Below are positions 49,840 through 60,989 of a DNA stretch of 64,000 nt, piece by piece. The DNA comes from Dicaeum eximium. Lineage: Eukaryota; Chordata; Aves; Passeriformes; Dicaeidae. A model generated the notes under the pieces. The model worked only from the letters and a program-made list of their open reading frames with translations. It searched no databases and was not told the DNA's origin. The first letter of the stretch is position 1, and each line of letters opens with the position of its first letter. A program made the translations under genes and the position numbers. The stretch is taken from the NCBI GenBank assembly GCA_013396995.1, contig VWZP01005847.1, forward strand, positions 142,141-206,140, read 5' to 3'.

Positions 49840-50110
49840 TCCCCTTTGCACTTGTGCAGCATGCAGATGAGTCATATTGATCTCTTGTGGATAATTAACT
49901 AATGAAAGTGCGGGATCCAGGCTTTCATTAGATCACCAACCTTATCCTATTTGCCCTCCATCCATGTGTTCATGAGATCTGGCAGGAGGCAGAATAGAAA
50001 CACGTTTTTGGCAGGAGCATGTGATTAGGTGTGAGCAGGTGTAACATGTTACACCTTCTGCCAGACAGGGCAGTGATTTAATGTTTGTGTTAAGGCACTA
50101 TTGAATGATG
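49840..50110. promoter_or_regulatory. Candidate regulatory element with palindromic T-box-like cluster
   Basis: Contains an AP-1 consensus TGAGTCA at 49868-49874; a 10-bp inverted repeat (CTAATGAAAG at 49899-49908, CTTTCATTAG at 49922-49931) that includes TAAT homeodomain cores; a T-box half-site AGGTGTGA at 50027-50034; and a perfect 20-bp palindrome at 50037-50056 whose arms are AGGTGTAA and TTACACCT, both T-box-like. The spacing of the three T-box-like half-sites within 30 bases is the strongest point. No conservation data are available, so a regulatory role is inference. Confidence 0.3.
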
Positions 50111-51541
50111 TTGTTATTTTTAGGGTAATATTAAGTAAAATTAGGTAATATTTTTAGAATAACATTTTTTAGATTTTTTTAGATTAATGAATTGCTACCC
50201 AACCAGCCTAAGCATAGTACAAACATTTAAAAAAAGGATGATCTATACAGCAGAGCAGTGTTATAATATAAGTATAGGTTATAAAATGGCTAAAGAAACT
50301 TGAAAAGAAACCAGGAGAGGAGTCAACAGTAGTGAATATTAAATGTCTTTCATTCACTATTGATAATTGCATGAGCTCTCTCTTGAGGTTAGATTACTGA
50401 AATAAGATAGTATAACACATTAAAAACTCATTAAATCAAAGTTTTAACCTGACTTATCCAAGATTTAAAAAAAAAATCTACATTACTTCTGTAATGATTT
50501 TAGACTTTTAAAAACATTTTTGGCTGCAATTCTTTTTTCCATATATTCTTGGTATTTTGCCATTGCGGTATAAGAGCTGCTGCAACACACAAGAAAATTA
50601 TCTGTGTCACCCAATTGCTGAAGTATATGGTGAATAGTGTGTACTTTCAGAAGCTACAACATCCTCTTTAGACTGAGTAATTGAAGTGCATTCCTTTTAA
50701 TGAAAGTTTAACCACAGAGCATGTTCCTGAATAGTACAGGGGAAACATTATGGTACAGGAAAAGAAAAAAAACCCAAAAATCCTTTATTTGATAGTTGCT
50801 CAGGGGTCTGTCAGGCCCAGCATCTCAGCTGAACACCTGCATATCAGAAAAACATGCAGAATTAACATGGGTTTGGTTTTTTTTTTAAATTTCAGAATCC
50901 TGCCTTATGTCAGTCACAAAATGTACAATATTTTTGAGACCAAAAGCCAAAATTACAGTGTGTCGCTACTACCTATGCATAGTTTTATCTCAGCTTTCTA
51001 AGAAGCTTTGACCTCATGCTCTGTGAATATTAATAAGTGTACTATCACAATTGCATCTTCAATGTCAATACATTGAATCTGGTAAAACTCCCTATATTTG
51101 TAGCAAGCAGTGGGAATTTGTGGTCAACATGCTTTTTCCTTCAGACCTTCCCTCTCCTAGACAGTATCCTTACAATATTGGGAAGCCTGTATGTTAAATA
51201 TCTTACAGTTTCCACCTGAGAAAATGCAACTGAATCCCATAAAGGTGATCTAAGGCCATCTGAATGAACAAGGGAAAAGGTCTCAATGAGCAATTAGGCA
51301 GATTTACTGTATCACATGGTAAATGTTCCTTCACTGCTGCATGAAGAAAGCTGCTTTTTGTTAGAAGGATTGGAGATAAACTGTTTTTGGGATGCAAACT
51401 CAAAAGAAGTCAGACATCTTAACCACCTGGGTACTGAACCTGCTCTCTCTGAAGTGTGAAGACCAGATGCTTTTCTTTCAAAGCATGTCAAAAAGAAACA
51501 TGCCTATTAGCATCTTTCATAAAAGACGTCTATTTTTTGTT

Positions 51542-51557
51542 GTTTTTTTTTTTTTTT
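51542..51557. repeat. Poly(T) run
   Basis: Sixteen T residues in a T/G-rich context. No retroelement body recognised on either side. Confidence 0.8.
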
Positions 51558-52682
51558 AATTCTTGTTAACCTTGTCTTCAACTTTTGTTCAAACCCAAAA
51601 GGGAATGGGTCCTGATTATGCTTTCTTAATTATTGCACTTGTGCTAGTGCAAATATTTTAATCAAAATATCTTATCTACAAGCAAACAAATACTTCTTAT
51701 ATGTTTTGAGCATCTGCATGTGATGCTGAAGGTGTGTGGTAAAATACCTATTGTATCTATAATGGAATGATAAAATCTAGTTAGTTATATGGTAGGTATG
51801 CCACTCTGAAAACAAAAACTAAAAATGTTTTGCCAGTGTAATTGCTTTTGCTTCTTTGTTACAGAGAAGGGACTCTTAGTTAATGTTATCATTCTCTCCT
51901 GCTTTATACTGGATTTGCTTTTAGCTTGTTTTTCTGAAACTTGGTATTCCAGGGATAATGACTAGAATGTAGCACATCGTGAGATCAGGGTAATTAGTAG
52001 TATGGTTAAAAGTTCAATGTCTTCAACAACCTCTGGACATTTTCTTTCCTGAGTCAGACTCAGCTGGCAGTGAATAATGTTTTTCTAAATGATTTTTTGC
52101 ATTACTGATGGAATGAAATGTGCATTGACTGCGTGACTTTTGGGAAGTGGCATGATCGTGGCTAAGTACAAATTAAAGAAAAAACAGGGGGCAATGGAGA
52201 GGTAAGGGAAGGACTGCCTCAGATTCCAGTACTGCATGGTTCTTCAAAGAAAAACATTTTAGGGCTGACACTTAACACTCCCCACTAACCTGTATGCTTT
52301 TGAAGCTTTAAATCATATGAGACACTGAACATATGTGTGATATTTGGGAGGAATCACAGTTTTATATCTTGGCCCAGGCTATACTGGAAGGGATGGAAAA
52401 TTATTGCAAACCCTTCCCACACCCCAAACATTTTGTCATCATTTCCTGAGTGTTTATTATCAGCTCTACTTCTAAAAGAAAATCCCAGTGCATGGTCCTT
52501 TGCTCCTACATCTTCTAGTGAGAGCCTTGGATTAGAACAAACCCTTGAGCAGTAAACAGAGCTGGATAATTTCTTCAGGTTTACAAACAAGCTGGTAAGA
52601 CTGACAGGTCCAGGTTAAACCATGTAAAGTGTTCTTTGCTACAAGTACTTAATTAAATTTCATTAAACTATTAACAGTCAAG

Positions 52683-52701
52683 AAAAAAAAAAAAAAAAAA
52701 A
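52683..52701. repeat. Poly(A) run
   Basis: Nineteen A residues followed by A/C-rich sequence. The upstream flank does not resemble a known retrotransposon or processed gene, so it is not called a poly(A) tail. Confidence 0.8.
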
Positions 52702-54236
52702 GCCAAAAACCAAAAACTGCCATGACACACAGGTCCTGTGATAAGTCTTGGTTTGTAAAAGTTGCTTTACAAAGATCCTGACAGGAATCTTTCTTTACTG
52801 AATTGCTACATCATCAATGTGAAAATGAAGCCTTTTCCCAGCTGCTTTAAAATGTCAGGAAATTGTTGGCAGGTACAGCAAGGAGCTAAAGCACTTTACT
52901 TTTCTTTCTCTCAGCAGGTTGCCAGCACTGGGGACTGTTGGGGAGGAAGTTTCTCTTGGTAGTAATAAATATAATAATAAAGTTCCTGATGGATACTCTC
53001 TCTGACACAGAAATGTTCCTTTTTGCTCTGTTTTGGTGACAGAAATAAAAAGGAAGAAAACAAAGAGTTCTAGTAATCAATTTCCTGAAAAAAATCGAAC
53101 TGATAAATACCCACATCATGGCTACTAACGTTCCCCTCATACTTTTGCACAAAAGTGAAGTCTGTGATGCTTCTTGCTTCTTTATATTTTGGCTCCTTAA
53201 CTGTTGGAGAGCACATCTGTGGTGTGATGGCAGCTTTTTTCAGTAGTTTAAGTTCTACATCAATTCCTTGTATGAATATAGCTGACTATCTTTTTATTTC
53301 TTAAGGACTGTAGTTGCATATTTAACTTCTGCCTGTATAGTAGGGAAGCAGGATTCTCCATAGTGTCTACCTGTTTTTCTCCTTGTTTGACAGGCTTTGA
53401 AAAATAGTCAAACCTATATTTTAATTTTTTTGTTTGTTTTTGATTCTGGGAGTGTGCTGGTCCTCTCCTTGGTTATGGATTCATTTGGGTGTATGTAACT
53501 ATGTTTAACCTTCTTCCAGATGTCAGCAGTAAAGGTGACCAAGTTCAGGCTTGCTAGAGCTCTTCTAAACCTAAATCCAGGTGGCAAAGAGCTTTTCCCA
53601 AAGCTGCCTGTGCTCATTTTTGGTACTGGGAGCTAAAACAGAACTTCTTCGAGTGTCTCTCTTTCATTTGAACCTAATTAATGTATTCATTAATGTGCCA
53701 AAATAGGAAAAGAAAAACATTTTACTTGAAGGGTAAAGTAGGAGAAAATGGAATGTGAGGAAACGCCAACCAAATATATAATAAAAAAAGCCAAATGTCA
53801 CTTATATTCAGGAATCTAGCTCGCTTCATAGATACAACAACTGAATTCTTTGGTCTCATTGAATCACAAAATAAATAAACCTCTTTGGCAGGTTCTTGGC
53901 AGTTAAAGGCAGCATCCCACGCTTTCCTTCCCACTCTTTGTGCTCTTGCACCACCAATCACCACTGAAGGTGCAACAGGCATTTGTCAATTTTTACAACA
54001 TTTATGAATTTTTGCAGCATTCCTAATCTGGCTCCCATAGGCTTGTTCCAGAAAAGGTATTAAAATAAATAGATAGAAACAAGAAGAATATTTATTTGTC
54101 CTCTGGACAAAGTGTCTAGTCAGTGCCCTTTGATGGGAGGGCAGATCCTTTATGAGCTTGAGCTGGAGGCTGGTTTGACAGTCTACTTGTCCTGCAGAGT
54201 CCCTCCCACCAGCTGATTGTGTTGTGCAGAAAATAG

Positions 54237-54262
54237 GATGATATTACATGATGATATTACAT
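54237..54262. repeat. 13-base perfect tandem duplication
   Basis: GATGATATTACAT occurs twice back to back. Confidence 0.9.
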
Positions 54263-55577
54263 GAATTTACAGCTTGAAGTTGGTCAGCGATGGAATAGAC
54301 TCATCATCCTCTTTTTCCTTTGATTACTGAAAAAAAAGGGAATGAATTGTCTCAGGCCAAGGTGACCCACTTGTCTATTCCTGTCCTGTTGCAGCAGTCT
54401 GCAGTATTGCACATACTGGAATTCCTAGTAGTACTACAAAATGTCCTGTGAAGCTCTGGGTTAGCCTCAGTCACATCCAGACTAGTGCCAGTGAGATGAT
54501 TACTTCCTCTTAGAGAGGGGGCCTCATTCAGCCCCCCCTATACTTTGTAGCACCAGACCTCACACAGATCAGAAGTGATCCCTATTTTGATCTATAAACA
54601 GGATTGCATATCCAGGCTTCTCTCTGAGGCTGTTTGGGATTTTTGAAGTTTTCCTGAGAAATGCCCTTGAGACTAAAGGGACAAAGTTTTCCTTTAACGT
54701 TTCCCTTCCTGCTTTAAGGAACAGTGGCCAGTGTGCTGTGAAAGCAAATAATTTCTCCTGAGCAGATTGTAAAGGAAAATGATGCAGAAAAATAGTCTGT
54801 AAAATACAGTGTGTTTTCAGTCTATAAATAAGGCTTTTCATGGTGGAAATAGAAAAACATGTCTCATGATTCTATGAGACAAAGAGGAAAATAAGCTCAT
54901 GGCCTTGTTTGCTAAATTTAAAAAAAAGGTTGGTAGAAAGCCTTCCCAAACTGAACTGGGGGTCAAATCTTTGTATGGATTTGGAGGATTGCTTCCTGAC
55001 CTGCTGCTGCTTCAGTAATTTCACATAATTTATTTCAACATAAATAGTTTCTCCTTCTGGATGAAGTCTCATTTCTTGCACAGTTCCTTTTTCTTAACAG
55101 TTTAATCAAACTAATTGTGACAAGCAGCATATTTGTATAAATATTTAAATGTGAAGCATGAGGATTGAATTATTCTGCAAATGTAAGCTTAATGTAACTA
55201 TCTTTGGAAACCATCTCATTCTCATATGGTTGTGCAGTTTGGTCATGCATGCTCTCTGCTCAATTCCATGTTTGATGTTGCAAATGGCTCAAATAAATTA
55301 TATTATATGCATAAAGGCTAAACAAGATGCCAGAAGAAACAAAACACAAGAGGTACCTTGGTTTAGCACATGCAAAAACTAGTTGTCTTTCTAAATTCAA
55401 CCATCAAGGCACCCTAGATTCCTGAAAATGGGTTAACAAAGATACAGATGATGTCATTCATTGTCCGATCTTGTCTCACGCATGAGGAGGCATATGTTCT
55501 GACCAGATTTTTCTCTTGTCTGGTTTTGTGACTTGCAGTATTTCTGCACCACCCCTTTCTGGGGGGGAGCAGAGCTG

Positions 55578-55960
55578 TATATAATAGTGCATCCCACTGT
55601 GTAGATGAATTATTGCTCTTTAGGGAAAAGCAGTGCTAAACATGACAAAGATATCACGCCACAAACCGTAGCACAACCCAGTCAGCGGGTGACTGGCAGA
55701 GTCTCTTGCTTGACTGCATGCATTAAAGGGTGGCTTAACAGTGCAGAAATATTTCTTCCTTGCACTTTCCATCCCGAGACTCGGATCAGCTGGCCCCCAC
55801 GGCTGCCATCCCAGCAGCAGAGGTTATGTTCCAGCTGCCACTGCTCCCCTGGGCTTCAGCCACCGAGCTGAGAGCTGCTTCAGCAGCCGTGCTTCAGAAG
55901 AGAGGCGAGCAGGAGGAGCCCAGAGAGCAGGTTTGAGAGGGGGAATAGAGTTGGTGGCAT
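55578..55960 (+). promoter_or_regulatory. Candidate promoter / first-exon-like patch
   Basis: A TATA-like TATATAATA at 55578-55586 is followed, from about 55640 to 55960, by a GC- and CpG-enriched stretch unlike the neighbouring DNA, for example the TCCCGAGACTCGGATC area at 55771-55786 and several CpGs near 55660-55690 and 55864-55908. A TATA box 25-30 bases upstream would put a start near 55610. A weak splice donor-like CAG/GTTTGA lies at about 55930. The frames here (88 and 87 codons) have no recognised domain. This could be an alternative or lncRNA promoter, or simply a GC-rich patch. Confidence 0.22.
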
Positions 55961-56607
55961 GGATACAAATCAGTGGTTGGCGTGCTTGTTTTCACGTGCA
56001 TTAGGCACTGCAGCAATAGGGTCAGTGTCTCTAGACTGTACCTTGTGCCTCCTTACCTTACACTTCTGATTTACTGGGATCACGGCAAAAAACCTCAAGG
56101 GTATTAGTGAGCTGAAACTAGTTAACAAGACTATACTCCAACCTCAGAAAGAACAGTAGATAAAGGGTTTCCCAGCCCTTTCCTTCTAACTTCCCATTAT
56201 TCTTCCTTTAAAAGGTGTAGAAGCATTTTGTAAGGGGAGAATGTTCTCCTCCCAGTGACAGCCCCTGGTGCTGGTATCACCTGCAGCATGTTTGGGGAAT
56301 GCTTTTACTTTCTCACTTCTTAGCTGTAGAACAGAGCTGCAGTGAAAATAATTCTCTTCTGCTTTTGAAAACACCTTATTGTGAAGAATTTCTTGTTTAA
56401 ATTATTCAGGATGTCAGCACTACTTCAGACAGGTTTACTGGTTGATGTTAACATTGGGAGATTTCAGTGGGAGGTGAAGTATAATCCCAAGGAATTGTGC
56501 AACAGAAACCAGCGGGTAGACACCAATCCCTTCTGAGCTGCTTTTTTTAACTTCTATTTTTATTTTCTCTGAATAAAATTTGCACTGATTCTCAGCTATC
56601 TTGATCA

Positions 56608-56647
56608 CTTAGGCAAATTGACACTTAGAGAAGTCAATTTGCCTGAG
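56608..56647. repeat. 15-bp inverted repeat (hairpin)
   Basis: AGGCAAATTGAC at 56611-56622 is the exact reverse complement of GTCAATTTGCCT at 56633-56644. Pairing extends outward by one G-U and two Watson-Crick pairs to 56608 and 56647, giving a 15-bp stem with a 10-base loop. The stem is shorter than a typical microRNA precursor and does not extend further. No function is assigned. Confidence 0.75.
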
Positions 56648-59600
56648 CACAGCCTGTTGTGGGACTGCAGTTTTATTCACAAGCAGCCAGGTTTTGCTAC
56701 AATCTTACTGTTTGAACCCCAGAAACCTGTCCTAGTGCTTGTACTGAGATCAAGTATTGAAGGCAGGAATTATTTCTGATTAGCTCTTACTCCAATATCT
56801 TACTTGCCTCTGTCAAAAACCATCAAATTTTATCAAAATCAAGCATGTCTCCAAACTTTTGACAGAGTTTTCTAGGACCTAATTTATTTTTTAAGATGAG
56901 ACATCTCTCTCTTGGAAGAAGTGGCATTTCAGAGTTCAGGCTATGTCTTTGATATGTGAGAAACTTAGGCACATGTGTTTGTGTTAGGTGTACACTGGTG
57001 CAGTGCCTGTCTGGCTCATGTGCTTTTGGGGGAGAGGAGGCTTTTTCATGAGATGTCAAAACTCCAAAAAGCTGAGGGAAAAAACTTTCAAAACATTTTT
57101 GTAATTTTTTTTTTTAATTTTTCATCTAGCTCTGCCTGTGTCCTTCAGATGATTTTATTATCTGAAAAGAAATTGTGTGACTATTTCTAGAGTTGCTTCT
57201 GGGCTTGATGACATAATTTACTCAGTTTAGCAGAACTGCAGAAGACTAAATTAACAAACCGCTGTGCTCTGGTGCTAGAGCTAAATCAACAAATAGAGTT
57301 TTCAGTGAAGCATTGCTACTTTTTTTCCTCCAAGGTTTCTTTCACTGGCAGGATGTCAGCAGGGGAAGGAGAGATATTCAATGTACAGGTCAGAGCACAG
57401 CTAAAATTTTACTATATTAGAGTTTTGGAGGGCCTTTATTTCTCTCTGCCATGGGTGCTGATCATCTCCATTAGACATGAATTTCCTACAAAGATGCCAG
57501 TTTTATTTGTGCTTTTATCACATGTAAAAAAAAAAATCCAGCTCAGTCTCAGTGATTAACTTCTCTAGAAGGAAATACCTGTTTCAGTCATGTGTTGTCA
57601 GAGGATGCTTTACAACACCCACAGCAGCATTTTGGGGATATTGAGAGAGCATGAGCATGTGCTGAGCACCCCATGCAGAAGGCTGCAGCAAGAAGGGTGT
57701 TGGCACCACCTGGCCAAAGCTTTCTGAAGCTCTGTTAGTTTTTCTTTTCTCTTTAGGGCCAAAGACAGCTCACCTGGACAGAGCAGAACATCTCTGGGTT
57801 ACCTCCCTTATTTGTTCCTGCTACTTTTGCAGGTATAAAGGAGCCAAACAGCCTTCTGGTATTTTTTTACTTAAACAACTAAAATTTTCTGCTATTCGTT
57901 TCTTATCTAGATGAAAAATATTTTCATTAAGAATGTGTAGAAATAAGATATTTGTCTTGTTTGATGGGACAAGGAAAACACTGCAAAACCCTTCAACCCA
58001 AAGATACATGGTGAAAAGGAAAGTATTCTGCTGGATCCTGTGCTGTTTCAAATGACAGCAGAATTTTGGCCATTATGCTGAAGTAGTAGAATTTACTTGA
58101 AGATCTCAGTTACTTAAAAAGAAAACCCAACAAACCAACTGATATTTCTGCTTAATTTATACTATAATTTTAGATAGATACCCTATAAATAAATTGTTCC
58201 AAAGTAAACCAGTATTACTCTTCTTTTAAAGAACTACAAGTTAAATAATAGATGTGAAGGTAAAAAGGTAATTTTGATGGCTTCCAGAAGAAAACTTTGC
58301 CTGACCCATTAGCTTGTTTATGCAACATCTTTCTCCTCTGGCCTGCAGCTTGTCTCAAGCCACTTCCAGATTATGGATGCCCAGAGCAGCAGTCTGTGGG
58401 TTTTCTCACTTCTTTTATCTCACTTCTAGAAATTGGGGAACTGCTAACTTCAGCTGGGTCTGAAGAGGCATGAATGATGATTGGCACACATTTTTCAAGG
58501 GGAAGGAGGAGGTTAGGAAAATATGACACAAGCTTTGGAGAGTGTAGCTCTTGTGGGCTGTGTGCTGCTATCCTCCTGTCTGCTTTTAGCTCAGTTCAGT
58601 GACAGTCCCTTGAGGCAATGAAGCTTCTTACTTTTATAAAAATGAGAATATTTTTCTATCCCATCATTTAAAAAGTTTTATTTAGTCTTAAATTATTATA
58701 TTTTCCTTTTGTGTTGTATATTTAATCTCTTGAAAAAAAAAAACAAAATTCTTCCCTGCTAGAAGCCCAACTGATAAACTAGTTTAGCTAGGGAATTTCA
58801 ATATAGATTTTCTTTTAAAGCAAATTGGATTTTCAAACTTTCTTTAGAGTAAGGAAATAATTCCATAAGAGAACAACATGCTCTCTAACATCCAGAAGAA
58901 TTCTGTAAGCTACCATATTATGAGAAATTAAACTGAATGTGAAGGTGACAAGGCAAATGTAATTGCTTTTGTAATAGATGCAGCTTATATACCATTATAT
59001 GCCATGACACAATGACTGGTTTTGTTAAAGGAAATTATACCAGTGGAGAAATGTTGCAGGAAGCCTTAAAAACAGACAGAGCTTTTGGGGTTGGATGAAG
59101 GAAACTGGAAAATAAACTAAAAGGATTGCTGGTACACAGCAGCTGTCTTACTCAAATGTTAATATTTTCTTCATCCTACCAAGAATACATCATCTTTACC
59201 TGAAGCACTGCTGGGACACTTCACTGTCTTTCATGGCAGCTTGCAAAATTGCGAGATTGAGTTCTTTAAGCTCTGTTGATGTATTATGTGACTGTTTCTC
59301 AAATGGTAAAACTGACACAGTCAGAAATTAGTGTCTGGTCCAGGCTATTTATTTATCTTGCAAGTGTTAAACCAGCATATACCTGTCAAATCTTCCAGAA
59401 TAGTTCAAATTTTTAAAAAATCATAACTGCATTGAAATTCTGAAAGACTGTTTTATTTTCCTAAAAGTAGATGGAAAATGGCAAAGTTCTGAAATGTAAA
59501 GTACTTGTATATATGCTGTGTTGTTAGTATACATTCCAATAATTGAATAGAATATATTCTATGTGCAAGTGATAGCTGATGTGACTGACATTACCCAGAC

Positions 59601-60968
59601 TCTTAAGGAATATTAAATAATGAGAATAAATTAATTTAGGAAGAGAAGAGTGAGTGACTGGAGCAGTTAGACACTCTAGTAAAGATTATGTGCATAGCAA
59701 GTAGTTCAGGTAATGTATGAGTTGTGACATATTCTGCACTGATATTAGCTTGAATTATGAATTTATCAAGCATGATGGAGAAAAGACAGAAATAATAAAT
59801 TGTTTAGCTTTAAGGAAAGCTATGAAAACATGAGAGCACAAGTGCCACATTACCTATTTAAGAGTCAGAGGGGAAGTTAAACATCAGCTAAAAAACAAAG
59901 AGTATTTTGCTACCTGCATATTTGGTAATTTATACCAAAGATATTCAGAAGAACAGACCACAAAGTTCTGAGTCAGTGACAAAGTTAAAAAATTCTGATA
60001 CTAATAATGCATATACGACAGCTGGAAAATGCAACAGGTCAGTACATTTTGTTTCCTTTTAAAGTAGGAATGGTCTGATAGAGAACATTGCAACCAGGTT
60101 AGTTTGTTATCAGAGCTTGAAGACACCACAGGAGGTGCAATGACTAAGATATCAGAGGATGAAATTTACTTGAGTCAGTGAGCATAATTTTATGAAGAAT
60201 GGGACCTGTCACAAAAACATCAGTAATACCATGTCATGCAGGTATGACAATGCTGCCTGCTGACAGAATTTCAGAGTTTTTGTAAGGCTCTTGATTCAGT
60301 ATCACCTGTGTTTGGATTTTAACAGTCCCATGATGCAATGGTTTGGTCCCCTTATTAACACTTGTAATTTAATGAGCCTTCTTAAAAATATAGTGGGTAT
60401 TTTCTACATTGGTTAAACTCATTATTATAACCTCAGCCAGTTTTCCTTTAATGACAGAGTTTAATATTGAGGCCCCCTGAGGCAGAGAAAGAGAAGCTTT
60501 AAAAACTAGGAGTCTTTCTGCATTTAATCAACTTTTTTGAAAGCCTGAAGCTGATGGATTATATTTTATATCAATTCATAATTAAATATGAAAGGGAAAA
60601 ATTGTAAGGTTTTGCAACATTTCAATATTATGTTAGATGATATTGATATTATAGTAATAGCTGTTAGAAATTTTATGGAAATCAGTTCTTAGTTTCAGTT
60701 CTGCATTCTGGTCAAAACTTCCTCTTAGATGAAGTCAACCAGATACCTTAAGTGAAGACTTATTTAAGACTTTCTTCTATTTGTCAAAATGCCCGTTATA
60801 TTGACTTACCTTTCATTGCAAACTGCAAGAGTTGACACTTGGATGTACTTTGTCAAGTGAGCACTCTTAACGTCCTTGGTGTGTTGACACAAGTGGTTTG
60901 ACTGTGAATAGAGGAAAAGCAGTACAGAGAACATCCTTCCCTTCCTTACAGAAAACACAGAGGCCAGG

Positions 60969-60989
60969 AAGTGACACTGAGTGTCACTT
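60969..60989. repeat. 21-base palindrome with one central base
   Basis: AAGTGACACT (60969-60978) and AGTGTCACTT (60980-60989) are perfect reverse complements around a single central G. Such dyads often bind dimeric factors, but I cannot name one. Confidence 0.75.

Larger units (their letters stand above)
50111..55560. other. Unique non-coding sequence
   Basis: AT-rich with no recognised gene. Contains homopolymer runs (T16 at 51542-51557, A19 at 52683-52701) and a 13-base tandem duplication at 54237-54262. Confidence 0.5.

Noticed and set aside
54864..54883. GTCTCAT...ATGAGAC inverted repeat and ATGATTCTATGA, resembling a CR1 tail
   Set aside because: Seven-base arms are common by chance, and no CR1 3' block (CCTTCCAACC) precedes the tail-like sequence.
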